Shown here one piece after another: positions 1 to 8,983 of a stretch of DNA of 64,000 nt. The stretch comes from Colwellia sp. MB3u-45 (lineage in GTDB: Bacteria; Pseudomonadota; Gammaproteobacteria; Enterobacterales; Alteromonadaceae): assembly GCF_014077005.1 (NCBI RefSeq), contig NZ_JACGVC010000047.1, forward strand, positions 1 to 64,000, read 5' to 3'. Made by a program: the position numbers and the translations under genes. The notes beneath the pieces were generated by a model, which worked only from the letters and a program-made list of their open reading frames with translations, did not search any database and had not been told where the DNA came from. Within the stretch, counting starts at the first letter, position 1, and the number at the start of each line of letters is the position of its first letter.

Positions 1-1430
1 AAATCATCGCTATCAGGGTCAATACCTAAAGCCACAGAAATGTTATGCACTTCTTCCGAAGCTAAGATTTGTCCCGAGTCAACTTCCCAGGTATTTAAAA
101 TTTTACCACGTAGCGGCATGATGGCTTGAACTTCACGGTCTCTGGCTTGTTTTGCACTACCTCCAGCTGAGTCGCCCTCGACCAGAAATAGCTCGGTACG
201 CAAAATATCTTGGCTACCACAGTCAGTTAACTTACCCGGTAAAGCCGGCCCTTGGGTGACTTTTTTACGAATGATTTTTTTGCCGGCACGTAAACGACGC
301 TGCGCATTAAAAATACAAAACTCAGCTAATGTTTCCGCAATGCTAGTATGCTCGTTTAGCCATAAACTAAACGAGTCTTTTACTACGCCGGTAACAAATG
401 CAGCGCATTGGCGTGAAGAGAGTCGCTCTTTAGTTTGTCCGGCAAATTGTGGGTCTTCCATCTTCACCGACAGGATATAACAACACTTATCCCAAATATC
501 ATCTGGCGTTAACTTAACACCACGTGGCAGTAAGCTTCTAAATTCACAAAACTCACGCATTGACTCTAATAAGCCTTGGCGCATACCATTAACATGTGTA
601 CCGCCTTGCACCGTAGGAATTAAGTTAACATAGCTTTCGCCAACCGACTCACCCCCTTCTGGCAACCAGGTTATCGCCCATTCAGCGGCTTCATGTTGCG
701 AGGTAAAACTGCCAACGAAAGGCTCTTCTGGCAAGCTTGGATAACCTTTAACTGACTCTTTTAAATAGTCAACTAAACCGTCTTCATAGCACCATTGATA
801 TTTATTATCTTCATTTTTATCATGAAACTTTATGGTCAATCCGGGGCAAAGTACGGCTTTAGCTTTTAATAAATGTACTAACCTACGTGCTGAAAATTTG
901 GCAGAATCAAAATAACTAGCATCAGGCCAAAATTTCACCCGGGTGCCGGTATTACGACGACCCACGATACCAGTTTCTCTTAACTCTTCTACTTTATAGC
1001 CACTTTCAAAAGCCATTTCATAGACTTTACCATCACGCCTAACCGACACGTCTACACGGGTAGACAAGGCGTTGACAACAGAAATACCCACACCATGTAA
1101 ACCACCAGAAAACTGATAATTTTTATTAGAAAATTTACCACCGGCATGTAACTTACAAAAAATAAGTTCTACCCCTGACACTCCTTCTTCTGGGTGAATA
1201 TCAATCGGCATACCTCGACCGTCATCAATCACTTCTAATGATTGGTCTTTATCAAGAATGACGGTAATATTTTGTGCATGCTTGGCTAATGCTTCATCAA
1301 CAGAGTTATCGATAACTTCTTGGCCTAAATGATTAGGACGAGTAGTGTCGGTATACATGCCAGGACGATGGCGCACCGGGTCAAGGCCACTTAGGACCTC
1401 AATGGAGTCGGAATTATATTGTTCGCTCAT
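1..1430 (-). CDS. parE: DNA topoisomerase IV subunit B (ParE), C-terminal part cut by window edge
   Basis: ParE is the ATPase subunit of topoisomerase IV, which decatenates replicated chromosomes together with ParC. The reverse strand is open from an ATG at 1430 to base 1, so about 476 of roughly 630 residues are present. Visible GHKL ATPase motifs are an N-terminal RPGMYTD, then EVIDNSVDEA, DDGRGMPIDIHPEEG and GGLHGVGISVVNALS. Towards the cut end the TOPRIM motif LVEGDSAGGSAKQARDRE is followed by QAIMPLRGKILN. The wording (e.g. DTTRPNHLGQEV near the start) fits ParE rather than GyrB, and so does the location: parE-yqiA-cpdA-yqiB-nudF beside tolC is the conserved gammaproteobacterial order. 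It is the last gene of a minus-strand run, 16 bp after yqiA. Confidence 0.96.
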   Translation of the reverse strand, partial: MSEQYNSDSIEVLSGLDPVRHRPGMYTDTTRPNHLGQEVIDNSVDEALAKHAQNITVILDKDQSLEVIDDGRGMPIDIHPEEGVSGVELIFCKLHAGGKFSNKNYQFSGGLHGVGISVVNALSTRVDVSVRRDGKVYEMAFESGYKVEELRETGIVGRRNTGTRVKFWPDASYFDSAKFSARRLVHLLKAKAVLCPGLTIKFHDKNEDNKYQWCYEDGLVDYLKESVKGYPSLPEEPFVGSFTSQHEAAEWAITWLPEGGESVGESYVNLIPTVQGGTHVNGMRQGLLESMREFCEFRSLLPRGVKLTPDDIWDKCCYILSVKMEDPQFAGQTKERLSSRQCAAFVTGVVKDSFSLWLNEHTSIAETLAEFCIFNAQRRLRAGKKIIRKKVTQGPALPGKLTDCGSQDILRTELFLVEGDSAGGSAKQARDREVQAIMPLRGKILNTWEVDSGQILASEEVHNISVALGIDPDSDD

Positions 1431-1446
1431 TTATAGGTTCTGATAA

Positions 1447-2031
1447 TTAGGCTGATATTAGGGGTAAGTTGAAAAATGACGCTATGTTAGGCAAGGTATT
1501 TTCATAATCAATAAAACTATGATCTCCCCCTTGCACTATTGCCAATTGGCACTGGCGGTATTTTTCAACAGCTTGTTGGTAATCTAACACTTCATCACCG
1601 GTTTGTACCATGACCAAGTAATTATTGTTAGAAATATTTTCCTGTTCAAGTGCTTTCAATTCAACGATATGTTGCTCTTTAACTTGATAGCACTCGTGCG
1701 TATAAGGATTTACCTGCTCACCTAGGTAAGCTTTCATTAATTCGAATGGCTTAACCGCTGGGTTAATTAGTACTGCTTTCACTTGATATTTTTCAGCTAA
1801 ATAAGTGGCAAAATAACCGCCTAAAGACGAGCCGACTAATAGCCAAGTCGCGCTGGGTTCAAGGGTAATAATAGCCTCAAGTTGTGCCATGGCGGTATCG
1901 GGTGAAGAGGCAATTTGTGGGCAGTGAAAGTTTATTTCTGGGTGGTTTTTAGCAAAAAAATCCTGCGTGATCTGAGCTTTCATTGACTGAGGTGATGAGT
2001 TAAAACCATGAATGTATAAAACATTAATCAT
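1447..2031 (-). CDS. yqiA: YqiA-family alpha/beta-hydrolase esterase
   Basis: A 194-residue cytoplasmic alpha/beta hydrolase of the YqiA/YcfP type; E. coli YqiA is an acyl-CoA/ester hydrolase of uncertain physiological role. The protein opens with the strand-loop LYIHGFNSSPQSMKA (oxyanion region). It has a nucleophile elbow GSSLGGYFATYLAEKY around residue 68 and a late GGDHSFIDYE block that supplies the catalytic histidine. The length is typical. A good Shine-Dalgarno GAGG lies 12 bases before the ATG. It sits between cpdA and parE exactly as in E. coli, spaced 24 bp from cpdA, so the three genes are probably co-transcribed. Confidence 0.9.
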   Translation of the reverse strand: MINVLYIHGFNSSPQSMKAQITQDFFAKNHPEINFHCPQIASSPDTAMAQLEAIITLEPSATWLLVGSSLGGYFATYLAEKYQVKAVLINPAVKPFELMKAYLGEQVNPYTHECYQVKEQHIVELKALEQENISNNNYLVMVQTGDEVLDYQQAVEKYRQCQLAIVQGGDHSFIDYENTLPNIASFFNLPLISA

Positions 2032-2055
2032 AATAAGTTGTTTCCTCTCATTAAG

Positions 2056-2841
2056 TTAAACAAAATGTACTGTACTGGTAAATTCGCCATTTGTGGCCAA
2101 GGTAAATAGTCGATAGCCTGGCGGTTGGCCATTTGACTTAGCTGTCAGTGAATTGATGTCAAATTGAATCGATGTTGCCGGACAAGTATATAAACTCACT
2201 GTGCTGTGTTCCAACTTTATAGGCAAGGTTAATGCTTGGTGAATATGACCACAGCCTACGGCTTTTATCGAGGGAAAGTTAGTTAAGAACTGTTGAAATT
2301 CTGCTTGGTTTATTAAGCCATGTTGATCAATAAAATAACCAACATCAACTGGATGATGATGCATTAATAACAATTGAGCTTTGGTCGGGTCAATCATGCC
2401 AGCGGCAATATCAAACTGTGCTTTGCTGATCTCGCCAGCAGGTGTGGCACTTTTACTTTCCAACAATAGCACTTGCCAATCATCATTTTCAATTATACTG
2501 TCTTGGCAAAAAGGGGCATGTGACAAATAGCGTGATAACAACCTAGGCTCATCATGATTACCGGCAATATAATAAACCGGGGTGATAATTTCACAGGCTT
2601 CAAATGCGCTGACAAATAGCTGATAAGACTCTAGTGTGTGATCTTGTGTTAAATCACCGGTAAAAATAATCGCATCAATTGATGGCTGATTTTTGATGGC
2701 CAACAACACATTGATTAAGTTCTGGTAAACATTAGCCTGGTGATGCAGGCCAGTGCGATCAGCAAATAAATGGCTATCACTAATTTGCGCTAAGTTCAGT
2801 TTTTTTAACCTTAAACTGTTGGGTATTGTTTTATCTGACAT
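2056..2841 (-). CDS. cpdA: 3',5'-cyclic-AMP phosphodiesterase CpdA
   Basis: A class III cAMP phosphodiesterase that hydrolyses cAMP to AMP and so damps CRP-dependent regulation. The 261-residue protein carries the full calcineurin-like metallophosphoesterase signature: ISDSHLF near residue 20, GDLTQD about residue 62, GNHDEP about residue 95, MHHHPVD about residue 160 and GCGHIHQ about residue 197. These residues bind the dinuclear metal centre. Length and gene position between yqiB and yqiA match E. coli. There is no signal peptide, in line with a cytosolic enzyme. Other class III phosphoesterases share these motifs, but the neighbourhood makes CpdA by far the best reading. Confidence 0.92.
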   Translation of the reverse strand: MSDKTIPNSLRLKKLNLAQISDSHLFADRTGLHHQANVYQNLINVLLAIKNQPSIDAIIFTGDLTQDHTLESYQLFVSAFEACEIITPVYYIAGNHDEPRLLSRYLSHAPFCQDSIIENDDWQVLLLESKSATPAGEISKAQFDIAAGMIDPTKAQLLLMHHHPVDVGYFIDQHGLINQAEFQQFLTNFPSIKAVGCGHIHQALTLPIKLEHSTVSLYTCPATSIQFDINSLTAKSNGQPPGYRLFTLATNGEFTSTVHFV

Positions 2842-2875
2842 TAAGCGCTTTCACTTGAGTTTCTTTAACATTAAC

Positions 2876-3340
2876 TTAGGAGTTTTTCAGGATATTGAGA
2901 TTGATCTGCACTTGGCCTAATTGCAAACACAGCTGTAACCATTCTTTTAAGAAATAATTAATTTGCTGTTTTTCATCAGGTAAGTGCATTTTTTTATTAG
3001 GGTAATCATAGCGTGGCTTAATTTGCTGTACATCTTGATTACTGATCACTTCAGCCATGCGAGCGTCATGATATAAGCGAATCACCATTTTTGGGCGAAA
3101 TAACGCGGTTAAATTATAACCGTGAATATTGGCTTCTTGATTAATCGTCAGTAAGGTTGTGTATTTAGTAATTTCGTCAACTCTCACTCGGTAACTCAAA
3201 AAATCAGAGATAAAAAAACAGCGTTGTTCGCCTACCTGTTCTTTATCAGCAAGTACGCGCAGCAATAACATGTAGTTAACTTCAAACAAGGTCATTAAAG
3301 TGGGTAAATGAGGACGATATTTTTTTACAACAACTGACAT
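2876..3340 (-). CDS. yqiB: YqiB family protein (DUF1249)
   Basis: A 154-residue DUF1249 protein of unknown function, conserved in gammaproteobacteria between nudF and cpdA. Recognisable family features are the N-terminal YRPHLPTLMTLFEVNYMLL segment, the central YTTLLTINQE block and the tail motif YDYPNKKMHLPDEKQQINYFL. The start codon directly follows the nudF stop (3341), so translation is probably coupled to nudF. No catalytic residues or membrane segments are evident, and I infer only that it belongs to the nudF-parE operon. Confidence 0.9.
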   Translation of the reverse strand: MSVVVKKYRPHLPTLMTLFEVNYMLLLRVLADKEQVGEQRCFFISDFLSYRVRVDEITKYTTLLTINQEANIHGYNLTALFRPKMVIRLYHDARMAEVISNQDVQQIKPRYDYPNKKMHLPDEKQQINYFLKEWLQLCLQLGQVQINLNILKNS

Positions 3341-3976
3341 TTATTTCCAGTTAGCTTTGAGCTTATCAAGATTTAGAGCTAGCCATTGTAACGCAATAAT
3401 AGTCGCAGCATTAGCTATCTTTCCCTCTGCAAGTAACTTTTCAGCGTCTTGGCGCGTAACAACATGCACTAAAATATCTTCACCTTCGGTCTCTAAACCA
3501 TGAACGCCTGAAATATGCTCACTATCAACACAGGCACAATAAAGGTGAATGCACTCACTCATACCGCCTGAGCTTGAAAGGTAATCCATCACTTTAATCA
3601 CCTTTTCAGGCGCTACATCCAAGTTAGCTTCTTCTTTTGCTTCTCGGATCGCAACGTCTAATGCCACTTCATTTTCTGAAAACATACCCGCAATAAGTTC
3701 TAATTGCCAAGGTCCGGTTTTACTGCGTAATGCGCCTAGGCGAAATTGTTCAATTAATACGATACAATCGGTTATCGGATCATAGGGTAATAAAGCAACC
3801 GCATCACCGCGCTCAAAAACCTCTCGTGTTAGTACTTTACTATAGCCGCCAGCATAAATTTTGTGACGGAGTTGATACTCATCGAGGGCAAAAAAACCTT
3901 GGTATTTTCTTGATTTTTTAATCACCTCTACGTCGGTTAAATTAAAGCGTAATAAAGCGTCTTTGGTTATACTCAT
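3341..3976 (-). CDS. nudF: ADP-ribose pyrophosphatase (Nudix hydrolase NudF)
   Basis: Hydrolyses ADP-ribose to AMP and ribose 5-phosphate, recycling a reactive NAD breakdown product. The 211-residue protein has an intact Nudix box, starting at GMFSENEVALDVAIREAKEE around residue 96 and finishing ANLDV. The conserved REAKEEA provides the metal-binding glutamates. The N-terminal half (LRFNLTDVEVIKKSRKYQGFF, then YQLRHKIYAGG) is typical of the NudF/TrgB group. It is the first gene of the minus-strand run and is divergent from tolC, as in E. coli, with 175 bp between the two starts that must hold both promoters. Confidence 0.92.
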   Translation of the reverse strand: MSITKDALLRFNLTDVEVIKKSRKYQGFFALDEYQLRHKIYAGGYSKVLTREVFERGDAVALLPYDPITDCIVLIEQFRLGALRSKTGPWQLELIAGMFSENEVALDVAIREAKEEANLDVAPEKVIKVMDYLSSSGGMSECIHLYCACVDSEHISGVHGLETEGEDILVHVVTRQDAEKLLAEGKIANAATIIALQWLALNLDKLKANWK

Positions 3977-4151
3977 CGTGAGTTCTCTCTTATGCTGTTA
4001 GGCAATTTTCCAATACCCTAGCATTTAACATTTTGTTACACTAGAATACTTTCCTAAACACTTATTTTATTTAGCTAATTCCTTATTCGCGATAAGATGG
4101 TTACAATTAGAAAAATAATAGCCAGTTCATTATTATAGGAACCTCCTCAAG

Positions 4152-5513
4152 ATGAAAAAAACAATAACCGCATTATTTATTGGCCTTGCCTGTGCTGCAA
4201 GTAGCTCTTTAGCTAATGCCGAAGATTTACTGTCAGTATACCAACAAGCCCAAGCTAGTGATCCGGTTGTTCTTCGAGCCCATGCGCAATATTTAGCAAC
4301 AGAAGAAGGTATTGAACAAGCGCGCTCAGTCTTATTGCCACAGGTTTACGGCTCAGCAAGCTATACAGAAAGCGAGAGTGAGTTTATTCCTACTTCTGAT
4401 ACTGGACAATCTTCAGGTTTACTCCTGACTAATAAAAGTGACACCACGAGTTATGGTATTAACTTAGACATGGAGTTATATAATCATAGTACTTGGTTAA
4501 AACTTGATAATGCCAAGAAAGTTGCGCACCAAAGTGATGTGTCATACCAGTTAGCGAAACAAGATTTAATTGTGCGCGTAACACAAGCCTACTTTCAGGT
4601 GCTGAGTTCAAAAGATGATTTGGAATTCTCAAAAGCAGAAAAAGCCGCTATTGAACGTCAGTTAGAACAAACAAAACAAAGGTTTTCTGTTGGCTTAACA
4701 GCTATTACGGATGTTCATGAAGCTCAGGCTCAGTATGACAATGCCGTAACCAGTGAAATTAGATCAGAAAACCAAGTGTTTAATGCCGAAGAAGCATTAC
4801 GTGTTATCACCAATGTTTATCCCCGTGATTTGAACATTTTAAATACCGAACGCTTTAGTACTTCTCGCCCATACCCAGATAGCGCCAACGAATGGCAGCA
4901 AACGGCAGAAGCAAAAAATTTAGAACTGATTGCAGAAAGAATAAGCATTGATATTGCCAAAGAAAATATCAATATCGCAAAATCAGGACATTACCCAACG
5001 TTAAGCTTAAATGGCAGCTATGGCAGCCGAGAGCAAGATAATGAAGTCAATAGTCTCAACTTTAATAACCCCGCACTAGACAGCCACTCAATTGGTGTGT
5101 CTTTATATGTGCCCATTTATTCAGGCGGCGCAATATCAAGCAGTGTTCGTCAAGCGCAAAGCAATTATGTTGCTGCAAGCCAGAATATGGAACAAACGCA
5201 TCGTAACGTAGTGCGTAACACCCGTAATGCCTATAATACCGTTATCACTGCAGTGTCAGCTATTAAGTCATTAGAGCAAGCCGTGGTGAGTGCACAAAGT
5301 GCGTTAAAAGCGACTGAAGCAGGTTTTGAAGTGGGTACGCGTACCATTGTTGATGTTTTAAACAGTACGAGAAACTTATATGACGCCAAGCGTAATTTAT
5401 CGTCAACGCGATATAATTACATTCAAAATGTATTAGCCTTAAAGCGTGCTGGCGGCACCATTACCGAGCAAGATTTAGCCGACATAAACCAAGGTTTAAT
5501 CGCTGCTAAATAA
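4152..5513 (+). CDS. tolC: Outer-membrane channel TolC
   Basis: Outer-membrane efflux duct that docks onto RND, ABC and MFS pumps. The 453-residue precursor starts with a clear signal peptide (KKTITALFIGLACAASSSLANA, then EDLLSVYQQA). Two homologous outer-membrane-efflux repeats follow; LLSVYQQAQASDPVVLRA and the VGTRTIVDVLNSTRNLYDAKRNL block are hallmark segments of the family. Location and orientation (divergent from nudF) match E. coli tolC. The Shine-Dalgarno AGGA at 4137 lies 11 bases before the ATG and could pair with a TCCT at 4144, which would weaken it. A strong terminator follows. It could serve the RND pump at 34-39 kb, which lacks its own outer-membrane partner. Confidence 0.95.
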   Translation: MKKTITALFIGLACAASSSLANAEDLLSVYQQAQASDPVVLRAHAQYLATEEGIEQARSVLLPQVYGSASYTESESEFIPTSDTGQSSGLLLTNKSDTTSYGINLDMELYNHSTWLKLDNAKKVAHQSDVSYQLAKQDLIVRVTQAYFQVLSSKDDLEFSKAEKAAIERQLEQTKQRFSVGLTAITDVHEAQAQYDNAVTSEIRSENQVFNAEEALRVITNVYPRDLNILNTERFSTSRPYPDSANEWQQTAEAKNLELIAERISIDIAKENINIAKSGHYPTLSLNGSYGSREQDNEVNSLNFNNPALDSHSIGVSLYVPIYSGGAISSSVRQAQSNYVAASQNMEQTHRNVVRNTRNAYNTVITAVSAIKSLEQAVVSAQSALKATEAGFEVGTRTIVDVLNSTRNLYDAKRNLSSTRYNYIQNVLALKRAGGTITEQDLADINQGLIAAK

Positions 5514-5537
5514 ATCCCTTAGCTTAAAAATTGAAAA

Positions 5538-5562
5538 AAAGCAGCATTAATGCTGCTTTTTT
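5538..5562 (+). terminator. Rho-independent terminator of tolC
   Basis: The arms AAAGCAGCA and TGCTGCTTT enclose a TTAA loop, and the right arm runs into six T residues, 25 bases after the tolC stop. The 220 bases from here to the hldE stop contain only weak inverted repeats and no credible gene. Confidence 0.85.
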
Positions 5563-5785
5563 ATGTTCAGGACAGACAGTTAATTTATTGTCTCTGACAA
5601 AAAATAAGTACTCACGTCCGTAGTAAGTACGAATTATCAGTTGCAGACATAACTCAAATACCTGTATCTATGTCAGCAATGTCGTGTTCACTTGGCCTTT
5701 CTGAGCCATCCATAGCTTCAGGGCATGAGAACATTTATCTACATCGAGGTGAAAGAACGACGATGCTAGAAGAAAATTCACCTGA

Positions 5786-7213
5786 CTACTTCTCTTGTTT
5801 TATCGCGTTAATAATTTTAGTGGTCGAAATACCATCTTCAAAATTAAGCACTTTCACTTCGCCGCCCGCCGCAATAACTTCCTTGCCTCCAGCAATATCT
5901 GCTATTTTATAATCGCCGCCTTTAACTAAGGTGTTGGGTAATATATTGGCAATTAAGCGTTGCGGGGTATCTTCACTAAAGGGGACTACCCAATCAACAG
6001 CACCTAGACCTGCTAATACCGCCATTCGGCGATCCACAGGATTAACCGGGCGACCTGGGCCTTTTAAGCGCGTCACAGAAGCGTCATCATTTACCGCAAC
6101 AATTAGGCGGCTACCTAACGTGTTTGCCGTGGTCAAATAAGAAACATGACCAGCATGCAGAATATCAAAACAACCATTGGTCATCACAATACTTTCGCCA
6201 CGTGCTTGCGCTAATGCAACAGCAATTTTTAACTGTTCTTCAGACATCACACCAAAACCACTTTCTTGACCCGATGATAATTCTGCACTTAATTCAGCTT
6301 GGCTTACGGTCGAGGTACCTAGTTTACCCACAACAATGCCGGCCGCAATATTGGCTAAAGCACTGGCTTGGGTAAATTCAGCTTTGGCGGCTATCGCAAG
6401 GGCAAGTGTTGCAATAACCGTATCTCCCGCGCCAGTTACATCATAAACTTCTTTCGCTTGCGTGGGTAAATGGAATTCTTCTTGATCATGGCGTAACAAG
6501 GTCATGCCTTGCTCACTTCGAGTGACTAGCATGGCCGTTAAATCTAATGATTTAAGTAATGCTTGGCCTTTACTAACGATATCGGCCTCACTTTTACAGT
6601 GTCCTACTACCGCTTCAAATTCTGCGAGATTAGGCGTAATTAACGTAGCACCGCGATAGCGTGAAAAATCAGTGCCTTTTGGGTCAACTAACACAGGAAT
6701 GTTTTGTGCTTTCGCCACTTTGATCAGGGCTTGAACTTCTGACAAGGTACCTTTGTTATAATCTGATAACAGTAAAAGATCATGCTGAGCAATTAAGGCT
6801 TGGGTTTGCTCTATCAACGGCTGTTTATCAAGTTCGGCAAATGATTCTTCAAAATCTAAGCGTAATAATTGTTGATTACGACTTAAAATACGCAATTTGG
6901 TGATCGTTGGGTGAGCTTGCGATTGAATAAATTGACAATTTATATTCATTGCTGACAACTGAGTTTGCAATGTTGTCGACGCTTCATCTTGACCGGTAAT
7001 ACCCAGTAAAGTAACCTGGCCATTTAGTGATGCAATATTCAAAGCGACGTTGGCTGCGCCTCCTGGGCGATCTTCGTCTTGAAGTATTTTAACAATCGGC
7101 ACAGGTGCCTCGGGTGAAATACGTTGTGTTGGACCAGACCAATAGCGATCTAACATGATATCACCAACGACTAAAACACGTGCTTTTTCAAAAGCGGGAA
7201 TATCTACTTTCAT
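5786..7213 (-). CDS. hldE: Bifunctional heptose-7-phosphate kinase / heptose-1-phosphate adenylyltransferase HldE
   Basis: Makes ADP-heptose for the lipopolysaccharide inner core. Residues 1-320 form a PfkB/ribokinase domain, with [14 protein letters not shown] at the start, [13 protein letters not shown] about residue 52 and the phosphoryl-transfer loop [17 protein letters not shown] about residue 260. Residues 340-475 form a cytidylyltransferase-like domain with [17 protein letters not shown] (the HxGH nucleotide site) and [13 protein letters not shown]. At 475 residues it is full length for the fused enzyme. It is divergent from the acyltransferase gene by 69 bp, and both act in LPS assembly. 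E. coli also keeps hldE next to glnE; here two genes intervene. Confidence 0.96.
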   Translation of the reverse strand: MKVDIPAFEKARVLVVGDIMLDRYWSGPTQRISPEAPVPIVKILQDEDRPGGAANVALNIASLNGQVTLLGITGQDEASTTLQTQLSAMNINCQFIQSQAHPTITKLRILSRNQQLLRLDFEESFAELDKQPLIEQTQALIAQHDLLLLSDYNKGTLSEVQALIKVAKAQNIPVLVDPKGTDFSRYRGATLITPNLAEFEAVVGHCKSEADIVSKGQALLKSLDLTAMLVTRSEQGMTLLRHDQEEFHLPTQAKEVYDVTGAGDTVIATLALAIAAKAEFTQASALANIAAGIVVGKLGTSTVSQAELSAELSSGQESGFGVMSEEQLKIAVALAQARGESIVMTNGCFDILHAGHVSYLTTANTLGSRLIVAVNDDASVTRLKGPGRPVNPVDRRMAVLAGLGAVDWVVPFSEDTPQRLIANILPNTLVKGGDYKIADIAGGKEVIAAGGEVKVLNFEDGISTTKIINAIKQEK

Positions 7214-7282
7214 CCTGTACCCTATAACAGATATAATAAGCGATATTGTAACACAAGCAATTCAATGAGTTGAAATCATCCT

Positions 7283-8221
7283 GTGAGTAAAAACAAAGTT
7301 TTACAACCAAATTTTAAAATATCTTTCCTGTTACCTAAGTATTGGCCAACTTGGATTGGGGTATTTATTCTTTACACTATCTCTTGGTTACCTTATCGGT
7401 TTCAGCTTTTTCTCGGCAAAATGATTGGCCGCTTACTATATAAAATAGGCTCAAGCCGCAAAAAAGTTGCCTTACGAAATTTAGAGCTTTGTTTTCCTAA
7501 GATGTCAGATGCCGAACGCCAAATTTTGCTCAAACGCAATTTTGAAAATACCGGTATTGCCTTATTGGAGACTGGTATGGGTTGGTGGTGGCCAGATTGG
7601 CGGGTAAAACGTCACACAACAATTATTGGCCTTGAGCATATTGAAGCAGCACAAAAGCAAGGTAAAGGTATACTATTACTCGCCATGCATTACCTTAGCG
7701 CCGAAATTAATTGTCGAGGCATAGGTTACGGACATCCTATGGTGGTGTTTTATCGACCTCATAACAATTACTTAATGGAATATTTTCAGTTTCGTGGTCG
7801 TGGTCGCTCAAACAAATATATGCTGGGCAAACGTGATGTTAAAGGCTTACTTCGAGCACTAAAAGAGGGCGAAGCCTGTATTTACTTACCTGATCAAGAT
7901 TATGGTCGCAGTCGCAGTGTTTTTGTGCCCTTTTTCGCGGTACCAGACGCCGCCTCAACCACAGGTACATTAATATTTGCTCGGCAAAAAAATTGCCAAA
8001 CACATATGTTAATCCCTACTCGTAATGATGACGGCAGTGGTTACACCTTAGAGATAAAGCCTATGCTGGAGAATTTCCCCACCGGTGATGACACCGCAGA
8101 CGTATTAAGAATAAATCAAGAGTTAGAAAAAGCAATCATGGTGAAACCTGAACAATATATGTGGTTGCACCGCCGCTTTAAAACTCGCCCGAATGAAGAT
8201 GATCCGTCATTGTATAAATAG
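7283..8221 (+). CDS. Lipid A late acyltransferase (LpxL/LpxM family)
   Basis: Adds a secondary acyl chain to Kdo-lipid IVA or to the penta-acylated intermediate at the inner membrane. The 312-residue protein has an N-terminal hydrophobic anchor (residues about 22-42) and the catalytic HX4E motif at H136-E141 (AMHYLSAE). It also has the conserved RPHNNYLMEYFQFRGRGRSN segment and YLPDQDYGRSRSVFVPFF. The start is GTG at 7283. I cannot tell lauroyl (LpxL) from myristoyl (LpxM) specificity by eye, so no symbol is given. It lies head-to-head with hldE, consistent with joint control of LPS biogenesis. Confidence 0.9.
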   Translation: MSKNKVLQPNFKISFLLPKYWPTWIGVFILYTISWLPYRFQLFLGKMIGRLLYKIGSSRKKVALRNLELCFPKMSDAERQILLKRNFENTGIALLETGMGWWWPDWRVKRHTTIIGLEHIEAAQKQGKGILLLAMHYLSAEINCRGIGYGHPMVVFYRPHNNYLMEYFQFRGRGRSNKYMLGKRDVKGLLRALKEGEACIYLPDQDYGRSRSVFVPFFAVPDAASTTGTLIFARQKNCQTHMLIPTRNDDGSGYTLEIKPMLENFPTGDDTADVLRINQELEKAIMVKPEQYMWLHRRFKTRPNEDDPSLYK

Positions 8222-8272
8222 TTGAAATTAGCTATGGTGTCAGTAAAGTATGAATTTAATTTTAAGTAATTT

Positions 8273-8953
8273 ATGAAATTTTGGTTACGAAGTATTATTT
8301 TAGGTTTGATCCTAATTGGCTTAGCGTCAGCATTACTGCTCAACACAGAGCCCTTATTTTCCGACAGCCAAGAGCCAGCCGATAAAGTGGTTGCCACAAA
8401 GGTTGACACTTATCAGGCAGAGCAAGCTGAATCCTCAGCACAAGAAGAAATCCTTGATGCTGAAAAAAGTACCAATGCCGCTGCTGACGGGCTTTCTAAC
8501 TATTATGCTAGCATACGTGGTGACATGACTGGAGATGGCCCGCAAATTCGTAATAACATTGTCTATTTACCAGAGCCAAAAGGTGATTTAGAGAAAATAT
8601 TAACCGCACGAGCTTTAATCACTCGACCCTTACCAAAAAATTGGATCGGCGAAACTGATAACCATCCATTTCGTCTTGGCGAAACCTTATTTGGCAAATT
8701 ATCAGAGTATGCGGGAGATAATAATCTACAAGTAATTTGGTGGCTTAATCGTGACTTTGTCGTTAAAAATGCCTTTAGAATTAATAAAGATATTGTCACT
8801 ACCTCTTATCAAGTCGGCAAAGCTATTGAAGGCCATTTTGAAAATGGCCTTTCAATTTACTTTTGTTATCAGCAACGTACTATTGTTGTCATCGAGCATG
8901 GCACGGCTTACTTGGATAAAGAATGCCTGCTGTTACCGAACAGGCGTCACTAA
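8273..8953 (+). CDS. Membrane-anchored protein with TcpQ/PilL-type C-terminal domain
   Basis: 226 residues. An N-terminal hydrophobic helix (residues 5-24) anchors an acidic, Ala/Glu/Gln-rich linker (about 35-75). The C-terminal domain (about 118-215) reads like the Toxin-coregulated-pilus Q family. It has LPKNWIG, then FRLGETLFGKLSEYAGDNNL, then VIWWLNRDFVVKNAFRI, and ends in a strand YQQRTIVVIE. In other systems such domains accompany secretin or pilus assembly at the envelope. No pilus genes are nearby, so its partner is unknown. It follows the acyltransferase by 51 bp and is convergent with glnE, 30 bp away. The domain call is made by eye and is moderately sure. Confidence 0.6.
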   Translation: MKFWLRSIILGLILIGLASALLLNTEPLFSDSQEPADKVVATKVDTYQAEQAESSAQEEILDAEKSTNAAADGLSNYYASIRGDMTGDGPQIRNNIVYLPEPKGDLEKILTARALITRPLPKNWIGETDNHPFRLGETLFGKLSEYAGDNNLQVIWWLNRDFVVKNAFRINKDIVTTSYQVGKAIEGHFENGLSIYFCYQQRTIVVIEHGTAYLDKECLLLPNRRH

Positions 8954-8983
8954 TATCACCAAGCGGTTTTCATCGGCTATAGG

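Noticed and set aside
5670-5912. 80-codon plus-strand frame between tolC and hldE
   Set aside because: It overlaps the end of hldE, has no family resemblance and no ribosome site; treated as noise in an intergenic region.
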